Shown in pieces: positions 12,656 to 24,016 of a DNA stretch of 64,000 nt (within the stretch, counting starts at the first letter, position 1; every line of letters starts with the position of its first letter). Origin of the DNA: Apricaphanius iberus. Its lineage: Eukaryota; Chordata; Actinopteri; Cyprinodontiformes; Aphaniidae. The notes under the pieces were generated by a model. It ran no database searches. It was not told the DNA's origin and saw nothing but the letters and a program-made list of their open reading frames with translations. Where the stretch lies: NCBI GenBank assembly GCA_028564705.1, contig JAPXFQ010001299.1, positions 765,501 to 829,500 on the forward strand. The letters run 5' to 3'. The position numbers and the translations under genes were made by a program.

Positions 12656-12905
12656 TTGTTTTCTCCATCTCTGCTCTGTCTTCCAAAACCCAAAGTCGGT
12701 CATGGCAGATTGCCACTGAACCAGGTTCTGCTGGAGGTTTCTTCCTGTTAAAGGTTTTTTTTCCTCTCCACTCCTGATTCAATCTGCTGGGATTCCTTGA
12801 CTGATTGGAATGTATGTATGATTGAATTCAAATTATTTTTCTTGAAAAGTGCCTTGAAATGACATCTGTACTTAATCGGCGACATATAAATAAACTGAAT
12901 TAAAC
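12656..12905 (+). mobile_element. LINE 3' tail, sense orientation
   Basis: The sequence runs TTCTGCTGGAGGTTTCTTCC, TGTTAAAGG, CTCTCCACTCC, then AAGTGCCTTGAAATGACAT and GACATATAAATAAACTGAAT. The same order appears in antisense at 21225-22290, next to clear reverse-transcriptase tail coding. This is therefore a severely 5'-truncated LINE copy ending in an A/GAATT-rich tail. Confidence 0.7.
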
Positions 12906-12984
12906 TGCATTGCTAATGAACCTGCTAATAAACTTAAAAACGTCTTTAAAATATTATAATTCAGCCATGTCACAATACAGCAAT

Positions 12985-13450
12985 TGGATCTATACAATTC
13001 CAAGTGTTGCCGGAGTTTCCATTCATCCAACAATACAGGAATTGCCTTAATGTGGCAATTGGCAACATGCCCAGGTCTGGCCATCGAAGAAATTTCACCC
13101 TGAAAGCAGATTATAAGATCTTACAGAAGCCTCCAAAAATGTAAAAGGACCTAACAGAACCTACAGCAGATTCACACAATGAATGATTAAAAAAAAGTGC
13201 ATGCTGGAACAATCAGATACTGCACAAGCACAGCTTCCATTGGAGGGTGTTACAATTCTGCTTGTTGTGGAAAAATGGTCTTTTGAAAGATGAGTGTAAA
13301 ATATAATCATCTGGACAACAAAGCAGAGGACATGTTTGGGAACAACCAACATTTAGCATCCCAGAATATTAACCTCATACCAAATATGAAGCATGGAGGT
13401 GAAAGTGTTACTGTTTGGGATGCTGTTAATCGGCATGGTAAAACCATGTG
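12985..13450 (+). pseudogene. Tc1-like transposase relic
   Basis: The order of motifs follows a fish Tc1 transposase gene. First comes GCCCAGGTCTGGCCATCGAA (the CPGRP-like segment after the paired-type DNA-binding domain). Then come ACCTACAGCAG, a ...CAAAGCAGAGGACATGTTTG block, CAGAATATTAACCTCATACC and a frame reading HGGESVTVWDAV, matching the 'GGxSVMVWGxF' strand of the catalytic core. Many indels and stops break the frame, and the GCF at the end has become DAV. The terminal inverted repeats were not located. Confidence 0.75.
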
Positions 13451-15329
13451 ACAAGAAAAATCATTGAGACACAGTGTATTATTATCACACATGAATTTTC
13501 ATTTCTGTCACCTAAGAGGCGGAACTTCTACAGTTGTAAAGTACTTTAGACACAGTATAAGAATGTTTTATATAAACAAAATAATGCAATATTTATTTAG
13601 GCAAATCTAAGCAAGCCAGCTGAAGGGGGCAGGAGGGTAATGATTCTCTGGAAATAAAAGGCCATATACCATAGTTGTATGGCCTTACAGCTGTATCGAT
13701 TTAATTGTGGAAGGTTTTGTGGATACAGGAGTCTACTGTCACTTGGTTTATGGAGACTATATTTCAAGCTAATTCATAAAAACTCTGTTGCACATATAAT
13801 GTATCATATTTTCCAATGTAAACAACTGTAAATGAGTGGTGAAAGTCAACATGTTTCTGCATGTCTGGATAAAACTTGCAGACTAAATTAAAGGGAATGT
13901 TTATTTTTAAAAGCTCATAGTTGTTTGATTTTACATCAACTCTGGCTTTCATCTTATACAATGATTGTGAGACAACTGCTTTAAATAAATCTAATGAGGA
14001 TTTTTTAAGGATTATTCCTATGAGTCTAATATTGCTACTAGTAATAGGTAGATACAGTAAATATATGTAAAGTGAAATTGATCAGTACAACATATATAGA
14101 TATAGAATTTGGATGGAGGTTAGATTGGTCACTTTAAACCTTAAAGAATCTAGGAAACATTTGATTTTAATGTGACTCCTTCAGGCTGGCTTAATGAACT
14201 CTATACCCATAGAATGAGAAAGGAAGAGAATAAAAAGAGAGAGAGAAAAGAGAAATACAAATATGAAACCCAATTAAGCCTTGCTAAAAGTGCTTTCACA
14301 CCTGATGAAATTCTGTCTGTTTTCATGAAGACTCTCATTCTGCACTCCACGTTCATTCATTAAATACCTGAGGTTTTTAAGCACAGGGGAGTAAAAAGTA
14401 ATCTGTGATGCTAAGACTTTTGCTTGACGAGCTGTATCTTTTGCGCAAAGCTGATTTAAAAAGTGAATAACAGCTGCCTGAATAAAATATTAAAAGGATT
14501 TCACTGGCAGTTGTTTCTTTGATAGCTTATCCTGAAGGACAGCGATCATATAGTAAAATTGAGGTGATCAGTTTGTTACTTAACTGATGTGGAGTTATCC
14601 TAACTATGCAGAAGAAAAACGACAGTTTCTAATTGTATAGCAAAGATTAAAAAGACGTTTGCATACCGTAATCATGTGATGTGTGTTTATATTGTAACCA
14701 GAGAAACTCTTAAGAAATGATGAGAAGATTCCATCAGATTCTTGGAGGTTTAATGATACTTGGTTGATCTAGTCAAGGAGGAACAGATGTTTACATTGAA
14801 ACATGTAAAATACTGACCTGTCTCAATCTAACTGACACATAATTTTATGAATTTAGTTAACCTTATAATTATCAGCTCAAATATAGATAGATGCTTCTTC
14901 AGGGTGACGCTGGGAGACTTGAAGGCGCCTTCTGCTCCATTAGGAAGCCACAATCTCGTATGATGTCAGGATGTTCACTCGTAGAGGGTAATCTACACAG
15001 CAACGCATGATGCAGGGATTTTATATATCAGTTAATTTGGCCATGACTTAAGTCTACAGCGTCATTCAGTAAGACTAATCACTATAATAAAGAATTTAGC
15101 ACACAGTGACTATTAGTTACTGTAGACTACACAGAACAGATGATTCTTAATATTAATATTTCCACCACAATATCCGAAGTGATATTCCGATCTTTTGAAA
15201 TGTCCCTGAGCAAGTTACACCAAGGCAGTCCCTAGCCTTCTAGTACAATTCTGGCTAGATATTTGACCATTGACCAACTATCTCAAAAACTGTTCAGAGG
15301 AACAACGCATGTTTAAGCCTATTTAAAAT
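13451..15329. other. Unannotated sequence
   Basis: No repeat family or exon recognised. Short frames at 13764-13961 and 14172-14363 have low-complexity, K/E-rich or N-rich translations and no start or splice context. Confidence 0.45.
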
Positions 15330-15625
15330 GTCACTGTCCACAGGAAAGCAAATTTTACAACTTGGTTGTTGAACACCTTCCAAAATCAACAGCTTCAAGC
15401 TCAATTAAAATTCACAGCGGCCCAAACTGACAAGTCAAATGTGTTTTGGAAAAACGTGTTACGTTCAGATGAGACAAAGATTATGCATTTTGACCAAAAT
15501 AACAGCAAGGTCAAGGTGAAGCTTTCAAAACTAAAGGGAAATTGTCCACGTTCTTAAGCATTCTGGTGGCAGGACTATGCCGTTGGGCTCTTTCAATGTC
15601 AGTGGTGCTAGTGCAGTGTACCAAA
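15330..15625 (+). pseudogene. Tc1-like transposase relic, catalytic-core fragment
   Basis: The frame at 15366-15557 includes KSNVFWKNVLRSDETKI, matching the 'FW(K/N)NVLW(T/S)DE(S/T)K' segment that carries the second catalytic aspartate of Tc1 DDE transposases. About 10 bases past its stop, a GGTGGCAGGACTATGCCGTT block resembles the following 'GG(S/R)IMLWG' segment in another frame. The fragment is far shorter than a ~340-residue transposase and is frame-broken. Confidence 0.8.
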
Positions 15626-15687
15626 TGTACAACAATTGTGCTGATAAAAAATGCTCTTGTCTTGATTTATTAAAAACAGAATACCAG

Positions 15688-16050
15688 GGGGCAGCGCATC
15701 TGGTAGCGCAGCTCACCTAACAGCTAGAAGGTCCCAGGTTTGATTCCCACTGGGGATGTTGTGGTTGCTGAGGGTGTGTTCGTTCCTCCGCATCATCGGC
15801 ACGCACACCCTGGTTGGGGTTGACGAAAGCTCCTTTCTGTGTGAAGTTTGCATGTTCTCCCTGTGTTCCCTTGAGTAGCTAATGTGAGCTACTCCCCACA
15901 AAAACATGCACCATTCCTGGGCTGTAGACTGCCTCCTCCTGGCTGGCCGGGTTGCATGATGGGGTGGGGAGATCTGGCTGGAATAACGTGATCCTTCCAT
16001 GCACTATGTCAAGCCAGGGAAACCCTGCCTTGTTGGGTGAAAAGAAGGGC
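15688..16050 (+). mobile_element. tRNA-derived SINE
   Basis: The head has a pol III A-box-like TGGTAGCGCAG near 15702 and a B-box GGTTTGATTCC near 15736, about 35 bp apart as in a tRNA gene. A tRNA-unrelated body follows, with GAAGTTTGCATGTTCTCCCT near 15845. The head cannot fold as a functional tRNA and continues into several hundred bases of repeat body, so this is a SINE rather than a tRNA gene. The 3' boundary is approximate. Confidence 0.7.
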
Positions 16051-17084
16051 CTGTTCACTCCTCAAACAAGAAGGAAGCTTGAGTTTCAGTGTGGGGCTGT
16101 TCTTGGGTTTGGTAGAGAGAGAGCAATGCCCCGGACAGTACTTAGGTAGGAACACTGGGTGATAAAAAAAATGGGAAAAAAGCGTGGGATAAATAAGAAA
16201 AAAAAATGAATACCTATATTTCTTAAGTGTATATAAACTAAAATATTGTTTCATCATTTAAAAGGAAACTCATGTGTAGCTAAGAAAGAGACAAACCAAA
16301 TACTTAATTGACTAAATTGATATTACTAATTTTGACTAAAAGATTGACCAAAGACCTGGGCAGGATTATTCCCCAAGCTTGTAAGTGGCTTTAGAAAGTG
16401 TTTCAGCATCTTTCAAATGTACATATATCTACATAAAGTTCAAAGAGAGCCGGTCTAAGACTGAAGCCAAACGGGACACCACTGCTGAGGGGAGAGTTCT
16501 CAGAGCTGAAAGGGAAAAATTTAACATTAAGAGTGGGGGGGACATGGGCTCTGTGAGTTGAGTCACTTCTCCAGGCATTCAACAATCTGCATGCTGCTGT
16601 TTACATGTCTTGTGATCATAACTGGGAACAGATTTTGGTGTGATTTTTTTTTTTTAAAGCAGTGATTAAGTAATAGTCAGATACCGACAGACATAACCTA
16701 GCTGCCCGTTGCTCATTGTAGAAAAAATAAGGACAAGTTTCCCTCCCTTCGCGCGGTCCTTTGCTGGAAGATTCCAGATCTGGGTCTTGAGAACAAACCC
16801 AGATTATGTCCATTTATATCCCTACAGTCTTTTATCTGCTTTAAGCAATGCTCCGGAGTAGGAAGAGGAAAGGTTGATCAAGAAATTGTATCTCTGTGCG
16901 TCTGAGGTCCGGTAAAAAGACAGCTTCTAAAGTTTTAAAGTACCCCAGGTGCATGGTAAGGGTTGGACACGTTCAATATAATAAAAATACTGATGTTTAC
17001 AAGTGAAAAACTAGGGCCTAATTTTCGACTCTGAGCTGACTTTTATCCCTCACATTAAAAACATTACTTTTTTATCACTCAAAA
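16051..17084. other. Mostly unannotated sequence
   Basis: The block at about 16430-16500 (AAACGGGACACCACTGCTGA) resembles a segment I associate with dispersed fish repeats, but it is too short to assign. Nothing else is recognised. Confidence 0.4.
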
Positions 17085-17640
17085 ACATAGCCAGAGTCCG
17101 CCCCATTCTCTCTCGTGCCAATCAGAGAGGCTAATGCATGCTTTTATCAACAATACAATCGATTACCGTAATGCCCTGCTTTCTGGTCCTCCCAAAAAGA
17201 CTACCTAAGCTAAGTTTACAGCCTTTACAAAATTCAGCAGCACGTGTCATTATGAAGACAAGGAGGAAGGAGAACATTACACCAGTCTTAGTATTACTGC
17301 ACTGGATCCCTGTATGTTTTAGGATCGATTTTAGGGTTATTTTAATAGTTTTTAAGTGTCTTAATGGTCTTGGGCCTTCTTATATTTCAGAAATGCTTTT
17401 ACCATGTGAACCTTCACGGTCTCTCCGCTCCTCTGGCAGCCGTCTCCTTGTCATCCCCAAAGTCAGGACACACAGTAATGGTTAGGCGCCTTTTCATTAT
17501 TATGGCACTCAGCTCTGGAACAGGCTGCCAGGGGACCTCAGGGATGCAGCGAACATCCATGTTTTTAAGAGCAGGCCCAAGAGTCACCTTTTTAGCTGAG
17601 CTTTTAACTGATTATTATTTATTAATATATGTTTAATTGC
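17085..17640 (+). pseudogene. L2-like LINE reverse-transcriptase C-terminal relic
   Basis: The 115-residue frame at 17138-17485 contains LQNSAARVIM, KENITPVLVLLHWIPVCFRI, FKCLNGLGPSYIS and RSLRSSGSRLLVIPK, the conserved tail region downstream of L2-clade reverse transcriptases. After a frameshift near 17480, the bases for a YGTQLWNRLPGDL-like segment appear in another frame, followed by a short tail. The relic starts in the 'SRVRPILSR' segment near 17090 and is 5'-truncated. It shares its plan with the relics at 7345-8450 and 22572-23006 but is a separate, diverged copy. Confidence 0.85.
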
Positions 17641-18102
17641 TCTGCATGTTTTATTTAGTTGGATTTTTAGGTTAGCTTTTAGCTGCTTACGTTTCTGGTG
17701 GAAAGGGTTCTATTGACTAGCAGTGAGTATCAGCTGCGTATGACATGCTGCTCCTGTAACGTGCTGCTTATGCGTCCGGTGGAAAGGAGGGGTAAGATGT
17801 TGGATATCCCTGATTTACGATCAACATGGTCCTGACGTCCCTCAGATCAGACCTGAGCGCTCTTAATACACACCACATGGCAGGAATATCTGTTAGGATT
17901 ATTTTAAGAACCATCCTGATAGCAGGAGCTTGTCAGAAGTGGAAAATTGAAGCAAATACGCCTAAAAGTCCTTCAGTGTGAACCAGCTTAAGCCAATGCG
18001 CACAGGACAGGTGAACTCAGCTTCAGGTCTAGCATCTATAGTTCAAAGCTTAGATAAGAGTAATGGTCCGTTTTCACCGCCCCAAACGTCAACGTCAAGA
18101 AC
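17641..18102. other. Unannotated sequence
   Basis: Two copies of a CTGGTGGAAAGG-like motif (17695, 17778) and an AGTGTGAACCAGC motif near 17976 hint at repeat material. I cannot assign it. Confidence 0.4.
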
Positions 18103-18420
18103 GGCAAGATTACATGTAAAGTCTATGGTTGACGCCATCAGAGGGGCATCAGAGTCTCTGCTGCGCTTTGTGTGCATTGGCCATGCCAATTTTTTAAACT
18201 TTATCTGCATTTCAAGTGTTAAAGCGGCAAAAGCCAGCAATGCAGAAGTTCAGTTATCTGAACTTTTGATGCTCTTGATGCAGCGCGTCAACCAATCAGA
18301 GCTTCTCACTGTAGTGTTGTCGCCCGACGTCAATATTGTCTAAGCAACCATGATCCACCATGTTTTAAAACATCCGTCAGATGTTTAAAAGTTCCGCCCA
18401 AGCATTTTGCAAGCTTAAGC
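18103..18420 (+). repeat. Dispersed repeat family C, copy 1
   Basis: Matches 47124-47437 collinearly. Shared blocks include GCAAGATTACATGTAAAGTC, TTTGTGTGCATTGGCC, AACCAATCAGAGC, TCACTGTAGTGTTGT and TTTGCAAGCTT. The copies differ by many substitutions and small indels. A GTGTGAACGCACC motif lies just downstream (18486). I found no terminal inverted repeat and no protein, so the class is unknown. The 121-residue frame over it is not host coding. Confidence 0.75.
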
Positions 18421-19761
18421 CTAGAAATGTACAGGCGCCAAGCTGGTCACTTGTGAGATTTGTGAAATTCTCACAAAGCGTGCCGTGTGAACGCACCATT
18501 AATGTTTTCGGGACCTGATGGCAACACACCTTGGAATTAAAGTCAGTAGCAATACCTCCACCCCTACCAGTTTTCCAAGGTAGATACGTTAATGAAAGAA
18601 CAATGCGGTGGAAGAAGTTCTAAGAAAGAAGCAGACTCACCGAGCTGAACTCATGTCTCTGTCAAGAAGAGAATATCCAACTGCCATATCTCGAAAAAGT
18701 CATTCAAAATTATTTTTTGGTTTGCTATGGATTTAGCTTTGAATAGTGTGAGTTTAAGAACTATTTCCTGCACGCCGGGCTGTATCCAGATAAGGGAACA
18801 GAGATTTATATCCCTCTGTATCATAAAAGAGAAATAAAAAAATAATTATCAGAACTTAAGATGAAAAAAGTGTTTAATTTAATTTAAAATCTGAATCTAC
18901 AATCCTGGCTCCCTGAAAAGCTGCACAGTATCAAACACAAGACAAGACAATGTGGTGGTGCTATATTATTGTAACAATACAAATTAACATACAAATAGGG
19001 ACACTAACAGTTTACAGGCCCATAACTATCTAATTAAACCATCTAATTGAAGCTCATTCTCATGTTTCCATAAGGCTTGCTTAAATAAAGCCTAAATAGA
19101 TAAATAACTAAAATAAATCAGCTGCCTCTTGAAATCTCTTGCGTCACTTTAATCGAGACATTGAGATTTGCCAGAGGGCCTTTTGGAGAATTTGAAAGCT
19201 CTGGTGTAATCTGGGGTCAAACGGTCACAGCTTCAACAGCAGTCAATGAAATCTATAGAAAAGAGCAGTGGAGTAAATAAAACAGCAGATAGGATCTCTG
19301 GAGCTGAAAGTATAATGCTGCTATATGTACAAGCAATCAAATCTAATTTTCAATAGGGTATCACATGAAAAAAACAAAAAAAAACAGTCTCAGCATAATA
19401 ACTCTCACTGAATGCTGTTTTTAACTCACAGCAAGGTTTCAGTCTGCTCTGAGTATTTATGTTTTTATTCAAAAAAGCTTGACTGCCCTTCAATACCAAA
19501 CTATTCGAAAAAGTGTTTATAAGCCATATGCTTATCTCCCTTGTTGCTGTAATTGAAAAAAATAAATTATTTTGATGTGTGAAAGCAGTGTTAAAAACTA
19601 ATTTGTGCATCCAATAGGATTATAGATGACTACTGTCTGCTGTGTGAATGTTGAATATTCTGTTGGTTTCTGTGACATCTAGTGTATACTCAGTTGGCTT
19701 GTTTTGTGATGTAAAATGCAGCACAGACCGAAGCAAAATATGTTTTTATTCCGATTTTCAT
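18421..19761. other. Unannotated sequence, possible decayed repeat at 18520-18800
   Basis: The block with GTAGCAATACCTCCACCCCT and ACCAG at about 18545-18580 resembles antisense LINE-associated sequence seen in fish, but the match is from memory and weak. The remainder is AT-rich with no feature. Confidence 0.35.
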
Positions 19762-20406
19762 ACAATGCTTTACAAAAGTTCTAACATCTCTTGAATGTTT
19801 TCACATTTTGTAATGTAAACGAAATCAAACTAAATTGTATTTTCTTAAGAATTTGTGTGAAAAGTGTGAAACTATAAAGTGAAAGCAAAAAGTGAAGTAA
19901 AAGGAAAATGTTTTTTAACAGATAAAAATATCCATTATTAGTGAATCAATACTTTGTAGGGTCACATTCCTCAGCTTTAGATTTTTTTCCGAGTATGTCT
20001 GTAACAGCTTTGCACCTACAATGTGCCAACTCATTCAAACTGGATGGAGAACGTTTGTACAGATAGAGCTCATATTAATAAGTAAAACTAATTTATCATG
20101 TAGATGTTTTTACACAGAGTGAAATATTTCAAGGCTTATTTTTTTTAAATAAATGTGAATATTATGGTCTAGTGAGTACAAACTTGACTCTTATATTATA
20201 TAAAGGATGTAGCATAGTCACAGAAGGTTCAGTAGAAGAAAAAAGTGTGTAAGGAAAAGGTGTACAGGCAACAGTGGAAACTGCAACCTTGAATGTATTC
20301 ACAATTATGCAACAGTGAAATTCCAATATGCTACCATTGGAATTTATGGTTGTATTGTGATAAAATGTGAAAAAGTTATAGTATGATTGTTTTTACAAGG
20401 CACTGT
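19762..20406. mobile_element. Internally deleted Tc1-like transposon
   Basis: The left end carries ACAATGCTTTACAAAAGTTC and TTTTCACATTTTGTAATGTA. The right end read backwards gives CACAGTGCCTTGTAAAAACA and TTTTTCACATTTTATCACAA. These match the ends I know from a large fish Tc1/mariner group (CAGTGCCTTGCAAAAGTATT). Just inside the left end, the AACTGGATGGAGAACGTTTG block matches the non-coding leader of that group. No transposase core remains. Confidence 0.75.
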
Positions 20407-21224
20407 GATTGCAATCAGTTAACTCTATTAAAGGTTACAGTTTACTGATTCACACTTAAACAAAGATTGACACAAACAGGCATATAAGAAATACTTTTGG
20501 AAACTATTTTTTAGAGATTATAACTAGGATAAAAGATTCTTTCATGGATTTGCAAATCCACATGTGATTCATTTATCAAGATACTGTAATGTATCCACAA
20601 TAATTCGACCGGATTTGATGCTCTAAGCAGCCCCTTTCCTAAAAATCACACCACATTAGCTTAGCTGCAAGCTTTGATGGTTAAACATAGTTTAATATGG
20701 CTTCTATACATCTCTATTAATACAATGTTATTACTGGTATTATGTCATCACTTTGACTTTAATGTGGAAAATTATAGCCATGATATTCTTCATTAACAGC
20801 GGGTGGCCGCGGCCGTTTGGCTCCTAACAGAAATAGACACGGACAGTTTGATGCTAATGATCCTGCATTTGCATTATGGTGTTCATTTTACTGTATGTGG
20901 GTATTTTGAGCCAAGTATTCCCAGCTGTGCGGACAATTCAACTAAATCATACATACCAGTACTTCAGTGGCTGTTAGGACTGCACAAAAGTTGCTTGTTT
21001 ATAAACTTTTTCTGTTTTTTTGTAGTCAACTAAAGGATTCATTTTATCCCATTTCCATCTAGAAATGGGATAAAATGTTTGGCCACTATATTCATCTAAG
21101 ATGAGCTTATTTTTAAGTACCAAATGTCAACCTGTTTCCCCCTATTAGACGTAATATTAAAGTGTTAGAGTGGTCCAGCAAGAGTCTGAACTTAAATCTG
21201 ATACAGAATCTGAATCTGAAAATG
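20407..21224. other. Unannotated sequence
   Basis: Holds the hairpin at 21040-21077, listed separately. The 76-residue frame at 20803-21033 has no supporting context. Confidence 0.4.
21040..21077. repeat. Perfect 16-bp inverted repeat with 6-nt loop
   Basis: The left arm CATTTTATCCCATTTC (21040-21055) pairs exactly with the right arm GAAATGGGATAAAATG (21062-21077) around CATCTA. It may be the junction of two inverted repeat ends or a DNA hairpin. It is too short for a typical pre-miRNA. Confidence 0.9.
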
Positions 21225-21395
21225 TTTTCAATTCACTTATATTTATATAGCGCCAATTCACAAAAAATGTAATTTCAAGGCATTTTACAACAAAATTCAT
21301 TTCAGTGCAATCATACAAACATTCCAGTCAGTTAAAAGTTTTCTTTTTAAGGAATCCCAGCAGATTGCGATGAGTCATTAACATGAGGTTGTTCC

Positions 21396-22125
21396 AATGG
21401 CCTCTGGTTGCTCTGCTTTGTGACCGCATACCATGGAGGCCGCCATTGCTCCTCCGTTGCTGTAGTACCTCCATTTGGCCGCTAGGCCCCCATTGAAAAA
21501 CATTGGACTTTAGACACGTTAAAAACAACTTTAATGCCTGGTGCCCATTTTTTAAAATCTTTCTATGGCTACATATTCTTCCTGAGATAACGCTGGGCTC
21601 GTCAAAAAAATAGGCACCAGGCTGGTTTTCATAAGATAATTTTTTGAAATCTTGCATAATTATTGTGGGGGCGGGCTTTGATCGACAGGCTGTTTCGTTG
21701 GACTTTAATTATAGTAACACTACATTTTAATACTTATTTCAAGTTACTAGTTCTTACCTTTTGAGGTTTGAGAAATAGGAGAACCGTCGGAGGAGCGCAG
21801 ATACGGCAGCAGTCAGGCATGGGGCTATTATCCTTTAGCTTAGCTAGCCAAGTTTAGCATCAGAGCTAAAGATGCTGGAGCAGAATGGGCGTGATTACGA
21901 CCGTACGACACGCCCATACACGCCCCGCGAGGACAGTGTCTACAGTGAAGATCCCGCCCCTATGCCCTTTTTAGGAACATGCTTCGTCAGAGCTGGGGAG
22001 GAGGAGTCTGTGAATCCGCCATGAATTCCCCCATGAAAGTGTGTCATCCTGCTAAATGTGGAGGAGTGAGGAGGCGCTGTCTATTCTTTTTTACAGTCTA
22101 TGGGTTGTGCCCGGATCATGCAGAC
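21396..22125. mobile_element. Repeat inserted into the antisense LINE (shares segment B with 34838)
   Basis: This interval interrupts the LINE tail. The part at 21405-21620 is repeated in inverse orientation at 34838-35053. Shared blocks include GGAGGCCGCCATTGCTCCTC, GTACCTCCATTTGGCCGCTA and GATAACGCTGGGCTCGTCAA. The right part holds GGGCGTGATTACGACCGTAC, CACGCCC repeats and a closing TTTTTTACAGTCTATGGG. A possible TCCAA direct repeat sits at both edges. No coding content or inverted ends were identified. Confidence 0.6.
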
Positions 22126-22571
22126 TCCAACCACAGCAATTCCTCAGCAATCCCTCAAACTAAGCAAGCATGTAGTGACAGTGGAGAGTAAAAACTCCCC
22201 TTTAACAGGAAGAAACCTCTGGCAGAAACTGGCTCAGTACAAGCGGTCATCTGCCATGACCGTCTGGGGGTCTGAGAAGACAGAGAAGAGACAGCATAGA
22301 GGATGCTCTGTGACTTTGAGCATCATCTGGACCGATGTTCCCCATCCAGTAGGGGACTTTATAGTTGAGCAGTTTACCAGACCGTGTGGAGCTTCTATGG
22401 GGAGAAAAATACTGAGAGAAAACTGGGTTAAGAAACGCAATAACAGCAGAAAAAATATATCTGGAGAGTAGTAGAAGAGAAAAGTAGAAGAGAGAAGAAA
22501 AGTGGTCAGTTTGTCCTCCAACAGTCTAAACCTATAGCAGCATAGCTAAATAAAACATAGCTCAGGATAAC

Positions 22572-23006
22572 CTAAGCCACTCTAACTATTAGCTTAATCA
22601 AAAAGGAGGGTTTTAAGCCTGGTCTTGAAAACAGAGTATCTGCCTCATGGACTAAAACTGGGAGCTGGTTCCACAGGAGAGGAGCCTGGTAACTAAAAGA
22701 TCTGCCTCCCATTCTACTTTTAGAAATCCTAGGAACTACCAGTAGACCTGCATTCTGAGAACGAACATATGGAACAATCAGATCTCTGATGTACAATGGA
22801 GCTTGATTACTAAGGGCTTTATAAGTAAGGAGGAGGATCTTAAACTCTATTCTGGATTTAACAGGGAGCCAGTGGAGAGAAGCCAAAACAGGAGAAATGT
22901 TATCTCTCTTTTTAATATTCATCAGAACTCTTGTAGCAGCATTTTGGATCAACTGAAGGCTTATAATTGCATCACTGTGAACCTGTATTGTTCTATTGTA
23001 ATTCAT
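22572..23006 (-). pseudogene. LINE reverse-transcriptase C-terminal domain relic
   Basis: A 144-residue open frame. It contains LQLIQNAATRVLMNIKKRDN, ISPVLASLHWLPVKSRIEFK, LLTYKALSNQAPLYIRDLI, RMGGRSFSYQAPLLWNQLP and a closing FSRPGLKPSFL. These are the conserved tail blocks of L2/Rex1-type LINE proteins downstream of the catalytic reverse-transcriptase motifs, which are absent. The frame is intact here but truncated at its 5' end near 23006, as is usual for LINE copies. It is the best preserved of the three L2-like tails in the window and so perhaps the youngest. Confidence 0.9.
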
Positions 23007-24016
23007 TTAAAATGTGTTTTAGTTGGAAACAATAGTATCTAAACTGAGAAGGTGACCGTTCTAGCAAGACTGTGTGTTAGTATCATGATTTCAAATGTCA
23101 AATACTCTGAGTTATGCAATACATTTGCTGGACCACTAATTAATAATTAGTTAATAGATCATGTCAAGCATTGAAAAGAACTGAAGTGGCCAAAAGAAAT
23201 GCAGAACACAAGACCCAGCAGTCCCTCAGAGTTTAGACTGATACAAATGGGGAGACTGAAAAAATATTTCTCTTCTGCACATATAGAGACTAGCAAGTCG
23301 AGCTCAGGCCTCTCTAGCCAACTTGACACACACAATTCCGTGACAAATTTCTTACCATTAAGCATCCGCAAGGTGTCATGTGGCTCGTGATTTATTACAA
23401 TCACCTGCGGTTTGTCTGCAGATGCAAAATCGCCTGTGCATGGACCGGCTGATAAAAAGTGTAGCATGTGTGCACCAATTAGGCATTTGCCCATTTTTTG
23501 TGTTAGGGAGAATAATGGAGATAATTCCTGCATTTAATCAATTTTTATGATTTGAAAACACAACACACAACAATATGAAAAAAGGAATGAGCACTTGTGC
23601 AGCTGGGTTTGTTTTCTAAGCCACTTGCATATTAGAGGCTCAATATTAATGGATAATCATTAAGTTTAATGCATCCTGGAATTAAAGATTGCTCCTCTAA
23701 CAACATGGAGCTGTAGTTCACAAATGCTTCCCACATGTATGTAAATGTGACAAAAACAAGACAGAAAACCAGCTGAGCGTACATGTTTCCCTCCCTCAGA
23801 GGCATGAAGAATTGATGACCTGTGGTGGCATATTTGGAGTATCATTTCCTGTAGTAATTTACTGCGGAAGGAGAATAAAAAGAGACTGCAAAAATGCTGT
23901 CCTCCATGAATGCTGCTGTGATAATGCGAAATGTGTTGTGTAACTGGAAAAAGCACACATTATGCATGTGTGTTAGACTCTGTCCTCTTGTGTTACATGC
24001 ATCACACAGCTGTACA
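23007..24016. promoter_or_regulatory. Repeat-poor stretch; possible conserved non-coding element (about 23190-23560 and 23640-23900)
   Basis: High-complexity sequence with no recognised repeat and no plausible exon. It contains ACCAATTAGGCATTTGCC, GGATAATCATTAAGTTTAAT and GTGATTTATTACAATCACCT, i.e. TAAT-type homeodomain-like sites. Conservation cannot be assessed from one sequence, so this is only a candidate. Confidence 0.3.

Larger units (their letters stand above)
21225..23006 (-). mobile_element. Antisense LINE (L2/Rex-like), 5'-truncated, split by an inserted repeat
   Basis: Reading right to left, a reverse-transcriptase tail (23006-22572) is followed by 3' non-coding sequence (22570-22127). 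An inserted repeat (about 22125-21396) comes next. The rest of the tail resumes at 21395 and ends in TATAAATATAAGTGAATTGA at about 21250-21225. The non-coding part matches the sense copy at 12656-12905, which lacks the insertion and so marks its position. An ATCTGAATCTG motif flanks the 3' end at 21206-21220. Confidence 0.8.

Noticed and set aside
15688..15770. tRNA gene
   Set aside because: Pol III boxes are present, but no cloverleaf can be drawn with confidence and the sequence continues into a repeat body; a SINE explains it better.
17978..18343. 121-residue frame as a host gene
   Set aside because: It overlaps repeat family C, whose second copy at 47124 does not keep the frame.
21040..21077. 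Rho-independent terminator or pre-miRNA
   Set aside because: No T-run follows, the genome is eukaryotic, and the 16-bp stem is too short for a typical miRNA precursor.
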